64,000 nt of DNA from Coprobacillus cateniformis (GCF_009767585.1 NZ_WSNW01000001.1:1766090-1830089); one strand, 5' to 3'; numbered from the stretch's first letter, positions 53,256-62,278 are shown. Notes: generated by a model from the sequence alone, not told the origin. Made by a program: numbers and translations.

Positions 53256-55385
53256 ATGAGTATACAAGTTGCATTAGCTGGTAATCCAAACAGTGGAAAA
53301 ACAACATTATTTAATGCTTTAACGGGTGCAAATCAATTTGTTGGAAATTGGCCAGGAGTTACAGTTGAGAAAAAAGAAGGAAAATATAAAGGAGATAAGG
53401 AAATCAAGATTACTGATTTACCAGGTATTTATTCGTTATCACCTTATACATTAGAGGAAGTTGTTTCTCGTGAATATTTATTAAATGAAAAAGTTGATGT
53501 TATATTAAATATTGTTGATGGTTCTAATTTAGAGCGTAACTTATATTTAACAACCCAACTCCTTGAATTGGGAATTCCAGTTGTGGTGGCAATCAACATG
53601 CTTGATGTTATTGAAAAGCGTGGAGATAAAGTGAATTACGTTCAATTGTCAAAAGAACTAGGATGTCCAGTTATGCCTATATCAGCTCTTAAAAATAAGG
53701 GTATAGATGAGGTTATGGCAAAGGTAAAAGAAAGTGCTCATCGTTCTTTTGAAGCTAAAAATATTTATGACAAAGAAATAAATTCAGTTTTAGATCAATT
53801 ATCACACTTATTACCTAGAAGTATTGATCAACATATTACTTTATTCTATAGTATAAAATTATTTGAACGTGATGATAAAATCATTTCTTCATTAAATACA
53901 AAGGTTGAAGATGAAAGCCTTATACAAGCTATTGAAAAGAAGATGGATGATGATAGCGAAAGTATTATTACTGATGCGAGATATAGTTATATCACAAAGA
54001 TTATTAAAGATTGTTATGTAAAAGCCAATCGTGAAAGTTTAACAACATCTGATAAGATTGATAGAATTGTTACTAATCGTATCTTAGCTTTACCAATCTT
54101 TGCATTGGTTATGTTTATTGTTTATTACGTCTCTGTAACATCAGTAGGAACATTTGTAACCGATTGGACAAATGATGTTCTCTTTGGTGAAATGATTCCA
54201 CCAGCAATTGAAGGATTCCTAGTCTCAATTAATTGTGCAGCATGGCTTCAAAGCTTAATCCTTGATGGTATTGTGGCAGGAGTTGGTGCAGTGTTAGGAT
54301 TTGTTCCACAAATGTTAGTGTTATTTATATTTTTAGCAATATTAGAAGATTGCGGATATATGGCACGTGTTGCATTTATCATGGATAGAATCTTTAGAAA
54401 ATTTGGATTATCTGGAAAATCATTCATTCCAATGCTTATAGGTAGTGGATGTGGAGTACCTGGCATTATGGCTAGTCGTACGATTGAAAGTGATCGTGAT
54501 CGTAAAATGACAATTATGACAACAACTTTCATTCCATGTGGTGCGAAATTACCTATTATTGCTTTGATTGCAGGAGCTTTGTTTGATGGAGCCTCTTGGG
54601 TATCGCCTAGTGCTTATTTCTTAGGTGTTGGAGCTATCATTGTTTCTGGAATTATTTTAAAGAAAACAAAATTATTTGTTGGAGATCCAGCACCTTTTGT
54701 AATGGAAATGCCAGCATATCATGCTCCTAGAGTATTAAACGTTTTAAGAAGTATGTGGGAAAGAGGATGGTCTTTTATTAAAAAGGCTGGAACTGTTATC
54801 TTATTATCTACAATTGTGATTTGGTTCTTACAATCATTTGGATTTGAAGATAGTGGATTTGCTATGGTTGATGATATTAACAATAGTTTGTTAGCTACAA
54901 TTGGACAAACATTTGCTTGGATCTTTACACCACTTGGTTGGGGTGAATGGAAAGCAGCTGTTGCGAGTATTACTGGTTTGGTTGCTAAAGAGAATGTTGT
55001 TGCTACATTTGGGCAATTGTACGGATTTGCTGAAGTAGCAGAGGATGGTGTTGAGATTTGGGGAACACTTGCTGTGAGTTTCACAGCGCTATCTGCATAT
55101 TCATTTTTAGCATTTAACTTATTGTGTGCACCTTGTTTTGCCGCAATGGGAGCTATGAAAAGAGAAATGAACAATGCAAAATGGACAGCTTTTGCAATTA
55201 TATATCAATGTGTATTCGCATATGCGGTTGCCCTTATCATTTACCAACTTGGAAATCTTATTATCAATGGAGTTTTCGGTATTGGAACTATTGTTGCATT
55301 GATTGTTCTTGTAGGTATGATTTTCTTGCTTGTTAGAAAAGGAAAATCTTCAGAAAAATTAGAAGTTCAATATTCAGTTCATTAA
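53256..55385 (+). CDS. feoB: Ferrous iron transporter FeoB
   Basis: A 709-residue inner-membrane Fe2+ transporter. The N-terminal G domain (1-165) has GNPNSGKTTLFNALTG, WPGVTVEKKEG, DLPGIYSL, and INMLDVIEKRG as the G4 region, with SALKNKG as G5. A GDI-like helical segment follows. The membrane part (about 275-700) has GSGCGVPGIMASR, PCGAKLPI and the second Gate motif LCAPCFAAMGAMKREM. AAAGAGGAGG precedes the ATG. Central gene of the feoA-feoA-feoB operon. Confidence 0.95.
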   Translation: MSIQVALAGNPNSGKTTLFNALTGANQFVGNWPGVTVEKKEGKYKGDKEIKITDLPGIYSLSPYTLEEVVSREYLLNEKVDVILNIVDGSNLERNLYLTTQLLELGIPVVVAINMLDVIEKRGDKVNYVQLSKELGCPVMPISALKNKGIDEVMAKVKESAHRSFEAKNIYDKEINSVLDQLSHLLPRSIDQHITLFYSIKLFERDDKIISSLNTKVEDESLIQAIEKKMDDDSESIITDARYSYITKIIKDCYVKANRESLTTSDKIDRIVTNRILALPIFALVMFIVYYVSVTSVGTFVTDWTNDVLFGEMIPPAIEGFLVSINCAAWLQSLILDGIVAGVGAVLGFVPQMLVLFIFLAILEDCGYMARVAFIMDRIFRKFGLSGKSFIPMLIGSGCGVPGIMASRTIESDRDRKMTIMTTTFIPCGAKLPIIALIAGALFDGASWVSPSAYFLGVGAIIVSGIILKKTKLFVGDPAPFVMEMPAYHAPRVLNVLRSMWERGWSFIKKAGTVILLSTIVIWFLQSFGFEDSGFAMVDDINNSLLATIGQTFAWIFTPLGWGEWKAAVASITGLVAKENVVATFGQLYGFAEVAEDGVEIWGTLAVSFTALSAYSFLAFNLLCAPCFAAMGAMKREMNNAKWTAFAIIYQCVFAYAVALIIYQLGNLIINGVFGIGTIVALIVLVGMIFLLVRKGKSSEKLEVQYSVH

Positions 55386-55402
55386 CAAAGGAGGTGGACA
55401 TA

Positions 55403-55597
55403 ATGAATCTATCAACATTATTGGTTTTATGTGTACTTATCTTGATTATATCGTTCTCTGTAAGAACGATTATTAAGGATAAAAAAAGTGGGAAATCATC
55501 ATGTGGTGGTGATTGTGGCGCTTGTGGTAGCCATTCATTATGCCATGATTCCAAATCATTGTTTGAAGAATATAGAAAGCAAGAGCTACATCGCTAG
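55403..55597 (+). CDS. FeoB-associated Cys-rich membrane protein
   Basis: A 64-residue protein with one N-terminal membrane helix (LSTLLVLCVLILIISFSVR) and a Cys-rich tail (SCGGDCGACGSHSLCHD). The start is ATG 55403, 8 bases after AAAGGAGG, rather than the GTG nine bases upstream that overlaps that site. This matches the small Cys-rich proteins commonly found after feoB (FeoC-like or FeoB-associated families). Probably binds iron or an Fe-S cluster near FeoB; function inferred from context. Confidence 0.82.
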   Translation: MNLSTLLVLCVLILIISFSVRTIIKDKKSGKSSCGGDCGACGSHSLCHDSKSLFEEYRKQELHR

Positions 55598-55623
55598 CTC
55601 TGCTTTTTGTTAGGAGGTTATAT

Positions 55624-55977
55624 ATGTCTACGATTATTATTATTTTATTATTAATAGGAGTTGTTATTTTGGCAATTAAAAATTCATCTCAACACTTTAA
55701 GGGGGATGGTGGATGTTGTTCAGATCATTCAAAAATACCAGATAAAAAACTTCAGGAAGCAGTTATTGGCTATAAGACGATTCATATTTCTGGAATGCAT
55801 TGTCCTCGTTGTGCTGTCAAAGTTGCTGAATCCATTAATAAAATTGAAGGTGCTAGTGCTAAAGTCAATGTTGAAGATCACATTGCTATTGTTTCATATG
55901 ATAGAGAAATTGTGAATCAAAAATTGCATGATGCTATAGAAAAAGTAGGGTATCATATTATATCAATAAAAGAGTAA
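55624..55977 (+). CDS. Membrane-tethered heavy-metal-associated (HMA) protein
   Basis: A 117-residue protein: N-terminal membrane helix (TIIIILLLIGVVILAI), a short GGCCSDH segment resembling the upstream Cys-rich protein, and a C-terminal HMA domain (about 48-117) with GMHCPRCAVKVAESINKIEG. The CxxC motif binds soft metals such as Cu+ or Zn2+, and also Fe in some contexts. It lies at the end of the feo operon, so a metal-handling partner of FeoB is likely, but the metal is uncertain. TTAGGAGG precedes the ATG. Confidence 0.8.
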   Translation: MSTIIIILLLIGVVILAIKNSSQHFKGDGGCCSDHSKIPDKKLQEAVIGYKTIHISGMHCPRCAVKVAESINKIEGASAKVNVEDHIAIVSYDREIVNQKLHDAIEKVGYHIISIKE

Positions 55978-56240
55978 GTAATAAACTTATTTCATCATAT
56001 CTACATACAATTTTAATTGTTATAAACTATGTATGGAATGATCATGTTAATGCCATTATATTTGATAAGATGCTAAAGAGGAACATGTTCTCATGAATGG
56101 GAGTTAAGTTCAATTAATGTAGTTAAATGAGAATAATGAGTGTTTTCATCTTAGAATAAGTACGAATCAATATATTATGAAGAAAACAAAATAAACTCAA
56201 GAACATTTTAGCCTGTGTTTGTATAATTATTCAAAACATA
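55978..56240. other. Gene-free stretch after the feo operon
   Basis: No credible ORF, and no obvious strong terminator immediately after the HMA gene. It contains GAACATGTTC, a 10-base palindrome near 56092, otherwise featureless AT-rich sequence. Together with the next element it makes a gap of about 660 bases. Confidence 0.4.
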
Positions 56241-56295
56241 TTGACAAGTGCAGGGAAAAGAGGTATTATAAATATAAGAGTTAGCAAAGACTAAC
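56241..56295 (+). promoter_or_regulatory. Promoter with iron-regulator-type operator, not next to a gene
   Basis: TTGACA, 17-base spacer and TATTAT, followed 10 bases later by GTTAG-N6-CTAAC (56280-56295). The hexamers, spacer length, operator type and operator position are nearly the same as for the feo promoter at 52612, and the flanks share CATATTGACAA and AGAGG. Confidence 0.7.
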
Positions 56296-56550
56296 TTATG
56301 TGATGAAACAATTCATAATTTAAGTGATTGATGTGAATTAATCATAAAAGATTATATTGTGTATAAGAACTTGGATCATGAATGATAACGAATAACTATA
56401 GTTGACCTCATACTCCTATTCATTGTTGTAATGATTATAAAAAGCCAAATAAAATCAGAACATACATTGGCTATGGTTGTTAGAATTGTTCAATGGCACG
56501 TAAATGCCATCCAAGCAATAAAAGAGTAATCTTCAGATTACTTTTTTTCT
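56276..56550 (+). ncRNA. Candidate iron-regulated small RNA (or decayed feo-like gene)
   Basis: Starts at the promoter above and ends at an intrinsic terminator (AGTAATC-TTCA-GATTACT plus seven T, ending near 56550), giving a transcript of about 270 bases. No ORF of credible length with a ribosome-binding site lies within it; the longest late frame encodes MVVRIVQWHVNAIQAIKE just before the terminator. A hairpin ATGGCA/TGCCAT occurs at 56493-56510. This is the arrangement expected of an iron-responsive regulatory RNA (functionally like RyhB or FsrA). Alternative: remnant of a deleted gene whose promoter and terminator survive. Confidence 0.45.
56521..56550 (+). terminator. Intrinsic terminator of the orphan transcript
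   Basis: AGTAATC/GATTACT, 7-bp stem with A/T extension, TTCA loop and a run of seven T. Confidence 0.85.
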
Positions 56551-56637
56551 TTGGATAAAATAGGTTAGGATGAAATCATTTAGAGTTGCATTTGAAACTT
56601 TTATATGTTAAGGTAAAACAAGAAATGAGTGATATAT

Positions 56638-57396
56638 ATGGCAAAGATGTCAGAAAGACATACACAAATATTGGAATTATTGACTGAACAAAAAAGAGTA
56701 GAAGTCACTGAGTTATCAGAACTGCTTCATGTTTCACAGGTAACAATCCGTAAAGATTTAGACCAGTTAGAGAATGCTGGACTTATTTTAAGAGCTCATG
56801 GATTTGCCACATTAAATTCAAGTGATGATATGAATAACAGATTGGCTTATCATTATGATGTTAAACAAAAGATTGCCAAATTGGCCTGTGAATCCATTCG
56901 AGATGGTGAAACAATTATGATTGAATCTGGCTCATGCTGTGCTTTATTGGCATTGGAGATAGCCAAGACAAGAAAAGAAATAACAATAATTACAAATTCA
57001 GCTTTTATTGCTGATTATGTTAGAAAGACTGAAAAGATTCGAATTATCCTTCTAGGTGGAGAATATCAATTAGAATCTCAGGTCATGGTTGGACCGTTAA
57101 CTCGTAAATGTGTGGAAGCATTCTTTGTAGATAAATTTTTTATTGGTACTGATGGCTTTTCAGAGGCATCAGGATTTACAGGAAATGATTATATGAGAAG
57201 TGAAACAGTAAGAGACATGTCTAAACAAGCAAAGCATGTCATTGTTGTGACAGAGTCTTCTAAATTTCAAAATATTGGTCTTGTTAATTTATTGCCAACA
57301 CATGATGTCTCTTGTGTCGTCACTGATAGTGCTATTCCTATTCAATGTGAACAATATTTGTTGGAACAAAAGATTGAAGTTAAAAAAGTATCTTAA
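56638..57396 (+). CDS. DeoR-family transcriptional regulator
   Basis: A 252-residue repressor: N-terminal DeoR helix-turn-helix (RHTQILELLTEQKRVEVTEL, then SELLHVSQVTIRKDLDQLE) and a C-terminal DeoRC sugar-phosphate sensor domain (about 75-235) with IMIESGSCCALLALE, TNSAFIADYV, LLGGEYQLESQVMVG, FFIGTDGFSEASGF and VVTESSKFQNIG. It normally senses a phosphorylated sugar intermediate. No sugar operon is adjacent, so its targets are unknown. The Shine-Dalgarno is weak; the ATG is preferred over an in-frame GTG nine bases upstream. Confidence 0.88.
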   Translation: MAKMSERHTQILELLTEQKRVEVTELSELLHVSQVTIRKDLDQLENAGLILRAHGFATLNSSDDMNNRLAYHYDVKQKIAKLACESIRDGETIMIESGSCCALLALEIAKTRKEITIITNSAFIADYVRKTEKIRIILLGGEYQLESQVMVGPLTRKCVEAFFVDKFFIGTDGFSEASGFTGNDYMRSETVRDMSKQAKHVIVVTESSKFQNIGLVNLLPTHDVSCVVTDSAIPIQCEQYLLEQKIEVKKVS

Positions 57397-57410
57397 AGAT
57401 ATCTGAATAA

Positions 57411-57446
57411 ATAAAAAGATTGAAAATTCAATTCTCAATCTTTTTA
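57411..57446. terminator. Bidirectional terminator between deoR-like and tetR-like genes
   Basis: ATAAAAAGATTGA pairs with TCAATCTTTTTAT around an 11-base loop; A/T flanks serve both convergent genes. Confidence 0.8.
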
Positions 57447-58079
57447 TTTATTCTTTAATTCATTAAGCAGCCATTGGATTTGTGTGAAAGCAACAGATTC
57501 GAAGTCTAGTTGATATTTTGTTTGTATAGCTTCATTGCTTTTATATAAAAAATCAATAAGTGATGAAATAGCATAAACAAATGATACTGTTGATAATTTT
57601 GGATCAAGTGTAGATTTAACACTTCCATCATGAAAGTTTTTAGATAATAAAGCAACCATATCACCAGGTTTTACTTGATATTCATTGTAAGGATTATCCC
57701 ATTGATAATCTTTTTTTGCACTTGCACTCATATAGATTGAACCGAATATATCCATGAAAATAGGATAGTATATATTTTCTTTATAGAGTGAAAGTGTTGT
57801 ATATGCATAGGCCTGAAATTTTTCATATGTTGTAGAGGCTTGTTTGATTGCTGTTACACATTTTTCATACATAGATGACTGATGACGATAAAATATGGCC
57901 CAAAGAATATCTTCCTTACTGTCAAAATAGTTATATACTGTTGTACGTGTAATATGACAACTTCTTGCAATATCTACAATTGAAACGTTATCTATCCCTT
58001 TTTCAATACATAAGTTCTGAGTTTGATCTAAGATATTATTAATTTGAATTTGATAATGATTTTGATATTTATTCCCCAT
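57444..58079 (-). CDS. TetR/AcrR-family regulator
   Basis: A 211-residue repressor. The helix-turn-helix (about 24-55) is visible in NVSIVDIARSCHITRTTVYN followed by YFDSKEDILW; the C-terminal ~150 residues are a helical ligand domain. The start is ATG 58079, 8 bases after AAGGAG; the upstream in-frame ATG overlaps that site. Divergent from the phosphonate-type transporter operon, so it probably controls it, but I saw no clear operator palindrome in the shared region. Confidence 0.85.
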   Translation of the reverse strand: MGNKYQNHYQIQINNILDQTQNLCIEKGIDNVSIVDIARSCHITRTTVYNYFDSKEDILWAIFYRHQSSMYEKCVTAIKQASTTYEKFQAYAYTTLSLYKENIYYPIFMDIFGSIYMSASAKKDYQWDNPYNEYQVKPGDMVALLSKNFHDGSVKSTLDPKLSTVSFVYAISSLIDFLYKSNEAIQTKYQLDFESVAFTQIQWLLNELKNK

Positions 58080-58249
58080 ATCACTCACTCCTTGCATCTA
58101 TACTATAGCATTTTTAAATGATTTCAAATACTCTTTTCTTGTAAATTTAAACATAATGTATATTTTACGAACACTTAATTAAATTTTAACACACTGTATA
58201 AATTTTGCTGTTATGATAAATGTGTCAAAAGACAGGGAGGAAATTTATA

Positions 58250-59161
58250 ATGAAAAAATTAAAAAAAATAGTGACTTTATCACTAGCAATGGTATGTATA
58301 TTAGGAAGTGCAGGTTGCTCTACATCAAATAAAGATACAGCCAATAAATGGCCAGAAAAAATTGTCTTGGCACAAATGCCAAATGAAAATAATCCCAATG
58401 CTGATTCACAACATGAAAAATTTGCAGCAGCATTATCAGAATATCTAGGAATTGAAGTAGGGTCTGTTGAAGGTACTGATTATACAGCTGGTATTGAAGG
58501 TATGGCAAGCAAAAATGTAGATGTTATGCTGGTTTCTCCAATGAGTTATTTCCAGGCAAAGGAAAGAGCAAATGCTGAGTTGTTAGTATCAACACCAACA
58601 GCTGCAGATTATAAGACAGCATTTATTACAAAAGCAGATCGAGATGATATTAATTCTTTAAAAGATTTAAAAGGGAAAACTTTTGCATTTGTAGATCAAG
58701 CATCTTCATCTGGTTATTTATATCCAAAAGCCAAATTAATCAAAGAACTTCAATTAGATACAGATAAATTAGAAGCTAATGATTATTTCTTTAGTACTGT
58801 TGCTTTTTCTGGCGGGCATCCAACTTCATTAACTGGTGTGACTATGGGCGATTATGATGCAGCAGCAGTTGCAAAGGCAATTATCACTCAGATGGTGAAA
58901 GCAGGACAATTAAAAGAAAGTGATATTAAGGTAATTGGAGAAACTGATGTTATTCCAAATCCTTGTTATGTTGTAAGAGGTGATTTACCACAAGATTTAA
59001 AGGATAAGATTAAAGAATTTTTCATGACATATGATGATGAAAGTTATTTTGAAGCTGTTCATGAAAATAAAGATATTCGATTTGTGGAAGTTACTGATGA
59101 GACTTATACACCTGCAAAAGAAATGTTAGAATTATTGAAAATTGATATGGGAGATAAATAA
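58250..59161 (+). CDS. phnD: Phosphonate-type ABC transporter substrate-binding lipoprotein
   Basis: A 303-residue PhnD/PtxB-family binding protein. The signal sequence ends in a lipobox (LGSAGC), anchoring it outside the membrane. Family pattern: IVLAQMPNENNPNADSQHEK, then AAALSEYLGIEVGSVEGTDY, ASKNVDVMLVSPMSYFQA, GKTFAFVDQASSSGYLYPK and SGGHPTSLTGVTMGDYDAA. The start is ATG 58250 after GGGAGG. It precedes the ATPase and two permease genes. The ligand may be a phosphonate, phosphite or a related phosphate ester; no C-P lyase genes are in the window. Confidence 0.88.
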   Translation: MKKLKKIVTLSLAMVCILGSAGCSTSNKDTANKWPEKIVLAQMPNENNPNADSQHEKFAAALSEYLGIEVGSVEGTDYTAGIEGMASKNVDVMLVSPMSYFQAKERANAELLVSTPTAADYKTAFITKADRDDINSLKDLKGKTFAFVDQASSSGYLYPKAKLIKELQLDTDKLEANDYFFSTVAFSGGHPTSLTGVTMGDYDAAAVAKAIITQMVKAGQLKESDIKVIGETDVIPNPCYVVRGDLPQDLKDKIKEFFMTYDDESYFEAVHENKDIRFVEVTDETYTPAKEMLELLKIDMGDK

Positions 59162-59162
59162 G

Positions 59163-59978
59163 ATGGGGAAACCAATTTTAGAAATTAAGAATTTAGAAAA
59201 GGTATATAATGAGACAACACATGCTTTACAAGGCATGAATGTTTCATTTCATGAAGGTGAATTTGTTGTCATTATTGGTCCATCTGGTGCAGGTAAATCA
59301 ACATTTATCCGTTGTATTAACAGAATGATAGATCCATCTCAAGGAGAAATAGTTTTTGATGGTATTCATATGGAAAAAATGAGAGGCAAAAGTTTAAGAA
59401 AACAAAGAAGTATGATTGGAATGATTTTTCAACATTACAATCTTATTGGAAGAACAAATGTTATCAAAAATGTTCTTCATGGGCGTCTTGGACATATGAG
59501 TCTGATGAATAGCTTGTGTGGACGTTTTTCCAAAGAAGATATTCAAGAAGCGGCAACTCTTCTTAAACAGGTTGGGTTAGATGAACAAATGTATAAAAGA
59601 GCAGATGAACTTAGTGGGGGACAAATGCAAAGAGTTGGAATATGTAGAGCGATTATTCAACATCCCAAACTTCTATTGGCAGATGAACCAATTGCATCAC
59701 TAGATCCTCATTCTGCAAATAAAGTTATGGATACACTTTATAAAATGACTTGTGAAAGGGGATTAACATGTATTGTTAATCTTCACCAAGTTGATTTTGC
59801 AAAAAAGTATGCAACAAGAATTATTGGAATTAAGGCAGGACGTATAGTTTATGATGGAACACCAAACGATTTAACTGATGAAATGATTCAAAACATATAT
59901 CAAGGTAAAGAAGAACAGATTGTTTTAAAACAATCACATCAAAGTGTTTTTCTAAAAGAAGGTATGGCTAATGGGTAA
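59163..59978 (+). CDS. phnC: Phosphonate-type ABC transporter ATP-binding protein
   Basis: A 271-residue ATPase powering uptake. Walker A GPSGAGKST, Q-loop in FQHYNLIGRTNVIKNVLHGR (a PhnC hallmark), signature LSGGQMQR, Walker B LLLADEPIASLD and the H-loop region NLHQVDFAK. The ATG lies one base after the phnD stop and the gene overlaps the first permease by 8 bases. Confidence 0.93.
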   Translation: MGKPILEIKNLEKVYNETTHALQGMNVSFHEGEFVVIIGPSGAGKSTFIRCINRMIDPSQGEIVFDGIHMEKMRGKSLRKQRSMIGMIFQHYNLIGRTNVIKNVLHGRLGHMSLMNSLCGRFSKEDIQEAATLLKQVGLDEQMYKRADELSGGQMQRVGICRAIIQHPKLLLADEPIASLDPHSANKVMDTLYKMTCERGLTCIVNLHQVDFAKKYATRIIGIKAGRIVYDGTPNDLTDEMIQNIYQGKEEQIVLKQSHQSVFLKEGMANG

Positions 59979-60750
59979 TCTTGCTCTTATTCCATCAAGA
60001 AACAGAAAAATTTATCTAGCATTTTTCATTAGTATTATATTTGCTTTAAGTTGTCTTTATTTAGAAATAGATTTATTAGAAATGATATTAGGATTTCCAA
60101 CATTTGTATCTTTCTTTATTCATAAGTTTATTCCACCGGACTTTTCTAATATTGCTCAGTATGCTCCTGCTGTTGGTGAAACAATATTATTTGCAGTTGT
60201 AGGAACATATATTTCAACATTCTTCTCTTTATTATGTGGTATGTTGATGAGTGAGATGACAAATCCATATAAACCATTAAGAATGTTAGTAAGAGCATTT
60301 ATATCTTTTTTAAGAAATATTCCTGTATTAATTTGGGCAAGTTTATTGGTTTATGCATTTGGAGTAGGTGAAATAGTGGGCTTACTTGCCTTGATTATTG
60401 CCACTCTTGGATTTTTATCACGTAGTTATTGTGACAGTCTTAATGAGATTCCCAATTCAAAATTAGAAGCTTTAAAAGCAAGTGGAGCAAGTGACTTACA
60501 AATACTTTGGCATGGCTTGTTACCATGTTTTGTACCAAGCTTAATCAATTGGACACTTTATTCTTTTGAAATTAATATTCGTGCATCTACAATATTAGGA
60601 ATGGTAGGAGCTGGAGGAATAGGGGTTCTTATTCAAACAAATATTAAATTATTTAAGTACCATGAGGCTTGTGCCATTATTATCATTGTCGTAACAATTG
60701 TCTTATTAACAGAGTTTATCACAAACAAGATAAGATTATTGGTACATTAA
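59971..60750 (+). CDS. phnE: Phosphonate-type ABC transporter permease 1
   Basis: A 259-residue membrane permease with about six helices. The EAA loop is visible in SKLEALKASGASDLQILWHG and the family segment FEINIRASTILGMVGAGGIG. Functions with a second PhnE-like permease encoded next, consistent with transporters that use two permease subunits. Overlaps phnC by 8 bases. Confidence 0.92.
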   Translation: MGNLALIPSRNRKIYLAFFISIIFALSCLYLEIDLLEMILGFPTFVSFFIHKFIPPDFSNIAQYAPAVGETILFAVVGTYISTFFSLLCGMLMSEMTNPYKPLRMLVRAFISFLRNIPVLIWASLLVYAFGVGEIVGLLALIIATLGFLSRSYCDSLNEIPNSKLEALKASGASDLQILWHGLLPCFVPSLINWTLYSFEINIRASTILGMVGAGGIGVLIQTNIKLFKYHEACAIIIIVVTIVLLTEFITNKIRLLVH

Positions 60751-60759
60751 GGAGAGAGT

Positions 60760-61548
60760 ATGGATATTCTAAGAACAACAAAAAAAGGAACAGGACTTCG
60801 CTATTTTATCTCTATAATTATTGTTATTTTTGTATTTTTAATAAGTGTTCATTTATTAAATTTAGACTTTACAAAATTTTTAAATCGATTAACTAATATT
60901 GGAGAAGTTATCTCAAGAATGTTAGTATTTGATGCATCACTCATTCCAAGTATCCTATTAGAAGTTTTGGTTTCAATCTGTCTTGCTTTGACATCATTGG
61001 TTATTGGAACCATCATATCTTTTGTATTGGCTGCTTTAGCAGCAGATAATTTAGCCCCTAATCATTATATAGCATGCATAATCAAAGGAATTGTTGCTAT
61101 TATTCGTGCCATTCCTGCTTTAGTCTGGATACTTATGGTTGTTGCCAGTGTTGGATTTGGAAATACGGGAGGAATGATTGGACTCATTTTTCCAACAGTT
61201 GGTTATTTAACAAAGAGTTTCGCTGCTTCTTTAGAAGAAGATGGTTATGAGAGAGTTGAAGCTTTAAAATCAACTGGTGCCAATTGGATTAACATTGTTG
61301 TTAGAGGTGTTGTAGTTGAAACAATGCCACAACTCATTTCATGGATTGCAATGAGATTTGAAAATAATATTGCTGAAGGAATATCACTTGGAATGGTGGG
61401 TGTTGGAGGTGTTGGGTATTTATTAAACAAAGCTATCATGAAATTTGATTATCCTGCCATTTCAACAATTATCGTTGTTATCTTTGTAACAATGTTTATC
61501 TTTGAAGTTATGACAGTAAATATAAAAAAACGTTTACACACAAAATAG
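60760..61548 (+). CDS. phnE: Phosphonate-type ABC transporter permease 2
   Basis: A 262-residue permease paralogous to the preceding one: EDGYERVEALKSTGANWINI (EAA loop) and FENNIAEGISLGMVGVGGVG. It starts 9 bases after the first permease, with AAGGAGAG before the ATG. Two permeases are expected in PhnC-PhnD-PhnE1-PhnE2 systems. Confidence 0.92.
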   Translation: MDILRTTKKGTGLRYFISIIIVIFVFLISVHLLNLDFTKFLNRLTNIGEVISRMLVFDASLIPSILLEVLVSICLALTSLVIGTIISFVLAALAADNLAPNHYIACIIKGIVAIIRAIPALVWILMVVASVGFGNTGGMIGLIFPTVGYLTKSFAASLEEDGYERVEALKSTGANWINIVVRGVVVETMPQLISWIAMRFENNIAEGISLGMVGVGGVGYLLNKAIMKFDYPAISTIIVVIFVTMFIFEVMTVNIKKRLHTK

Positions 61549-61558
61549 GAGAATAAAA

Positions 61559-62278
61559 ATGCAAAATATAATTCGTTTACCATTAGATAATGCTTACAAT
61601 GTAAGAGAATTAGGTGGATATTATACAAAGGATAAGCAAATAACACAATGGCATCGTTTTTTAAGAAGTGATGATATTTCTCAACTTACAGATCAGGATA
61701 TTGAGTTCTTATTAAATTATGGGGTCAATAGTGTCATTGATTTAAGATCACAATCAGAATGCCAAGCTCATCCAGATTCATTAATGAATATTGAAGGTAT
61801 AGACTATTATCATTTACCATTTATGAGTGGGGATATTGACGATGTAACAAAAATTATGGATAATCTTGAACAATTTGATTTAGGTGATTTCTATGTTGAA
61901 CTCTTGAAAGAAAAAGAATTGGTTGCTCAACTCTTATCTCTTATAACAGATGCAAAAGAGGGGTGCTTACTTTTTCATTGTTCAGCAGGAAAAGATAGAA
62001 CAGGGATTCTCAGTATGTTATTGCTTATGATTGCTGGTGTCAGTAATGTAGATATTGAAGCAAACTACCAATTAACATATACTTATTTAAAAGAAAAACC
62101 AGGGTTATTAGATATGATGCCTTCTGATATGGATTTATCATGTATGTATTCAAAACCAGAAACAATACGTAAAGCTATTGATTATATATTAGATCATTAT
62201 CAAGATATAGAAACATATTTGATGAATTGTGGACTATCTAGTCAATATATTAATAAATTAAAAAATAAGTTATTATAA
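61559..62278 (+). CDS. Tyrosine/serine phosphatase-like protein (Y_phosphatase3 family)
   Basis: A 239-residue protein tyrosine phosphatase-fold enzyme. The N-terminus has NAYNVRELGGYYTKDKQI and WHRFLRSDDIS, and the P-loop is HCSAGKDRTGI with nucleophile Cys141 and the conserved Arg. The family includes tyrosine and phosphoinositide-like phosphatases (LipA/PtpB type). It is the last gene of the phosphonate-type transporter operon (10-base gap, AGGAG before the ATG), so it may dephosphorylate the imported organophosphate rather than a protein; this is inference. Confidence 0.85.
   Translation: MQNIIRLPLDNAYNVRELGGYYTKDKQITQWHRFLRSDDISQLTDQDIEFLLNYGVNSVIDLRSQSECQAHPDSLMNIEGIDYYHLPFMSGDIDDVTKIMDNLEQFDLGDFYVELLKEKELVAQLLSLITDAKEGCLLFHCSAGKDRTGILSMLLLMIAGVSNVDIEANYQLTYTYLKEKPGLLDMMPSDMDLSCMYSKPETIRKAIDYILDHYQDIETYLMNCGLSSQYINKLKNKLL

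Noticed and set aside
55124..55336. 70-codon Cys-rich frame inside feoB
   Set aside because: Out-of-frame shadow of the well-supported FeoB C-terminus.
56473..56529. 18-residue ORF MVVRIVQWHVNAIQAIKE as a small protein gene
   Set aside because: No ribosome-binding site and it runs into the terminator; its end resembles the HMA protein's end only in AIKE/SIKE and nearby bases, so it was noted as possible decay but not called as a gene.
58098..58249. Operator for the TetR-type regulator in the divergent region
   Set aside because: Only loose AT-rich symmetry (GTAAA...TTTAC) was found; not distinct enough from background.
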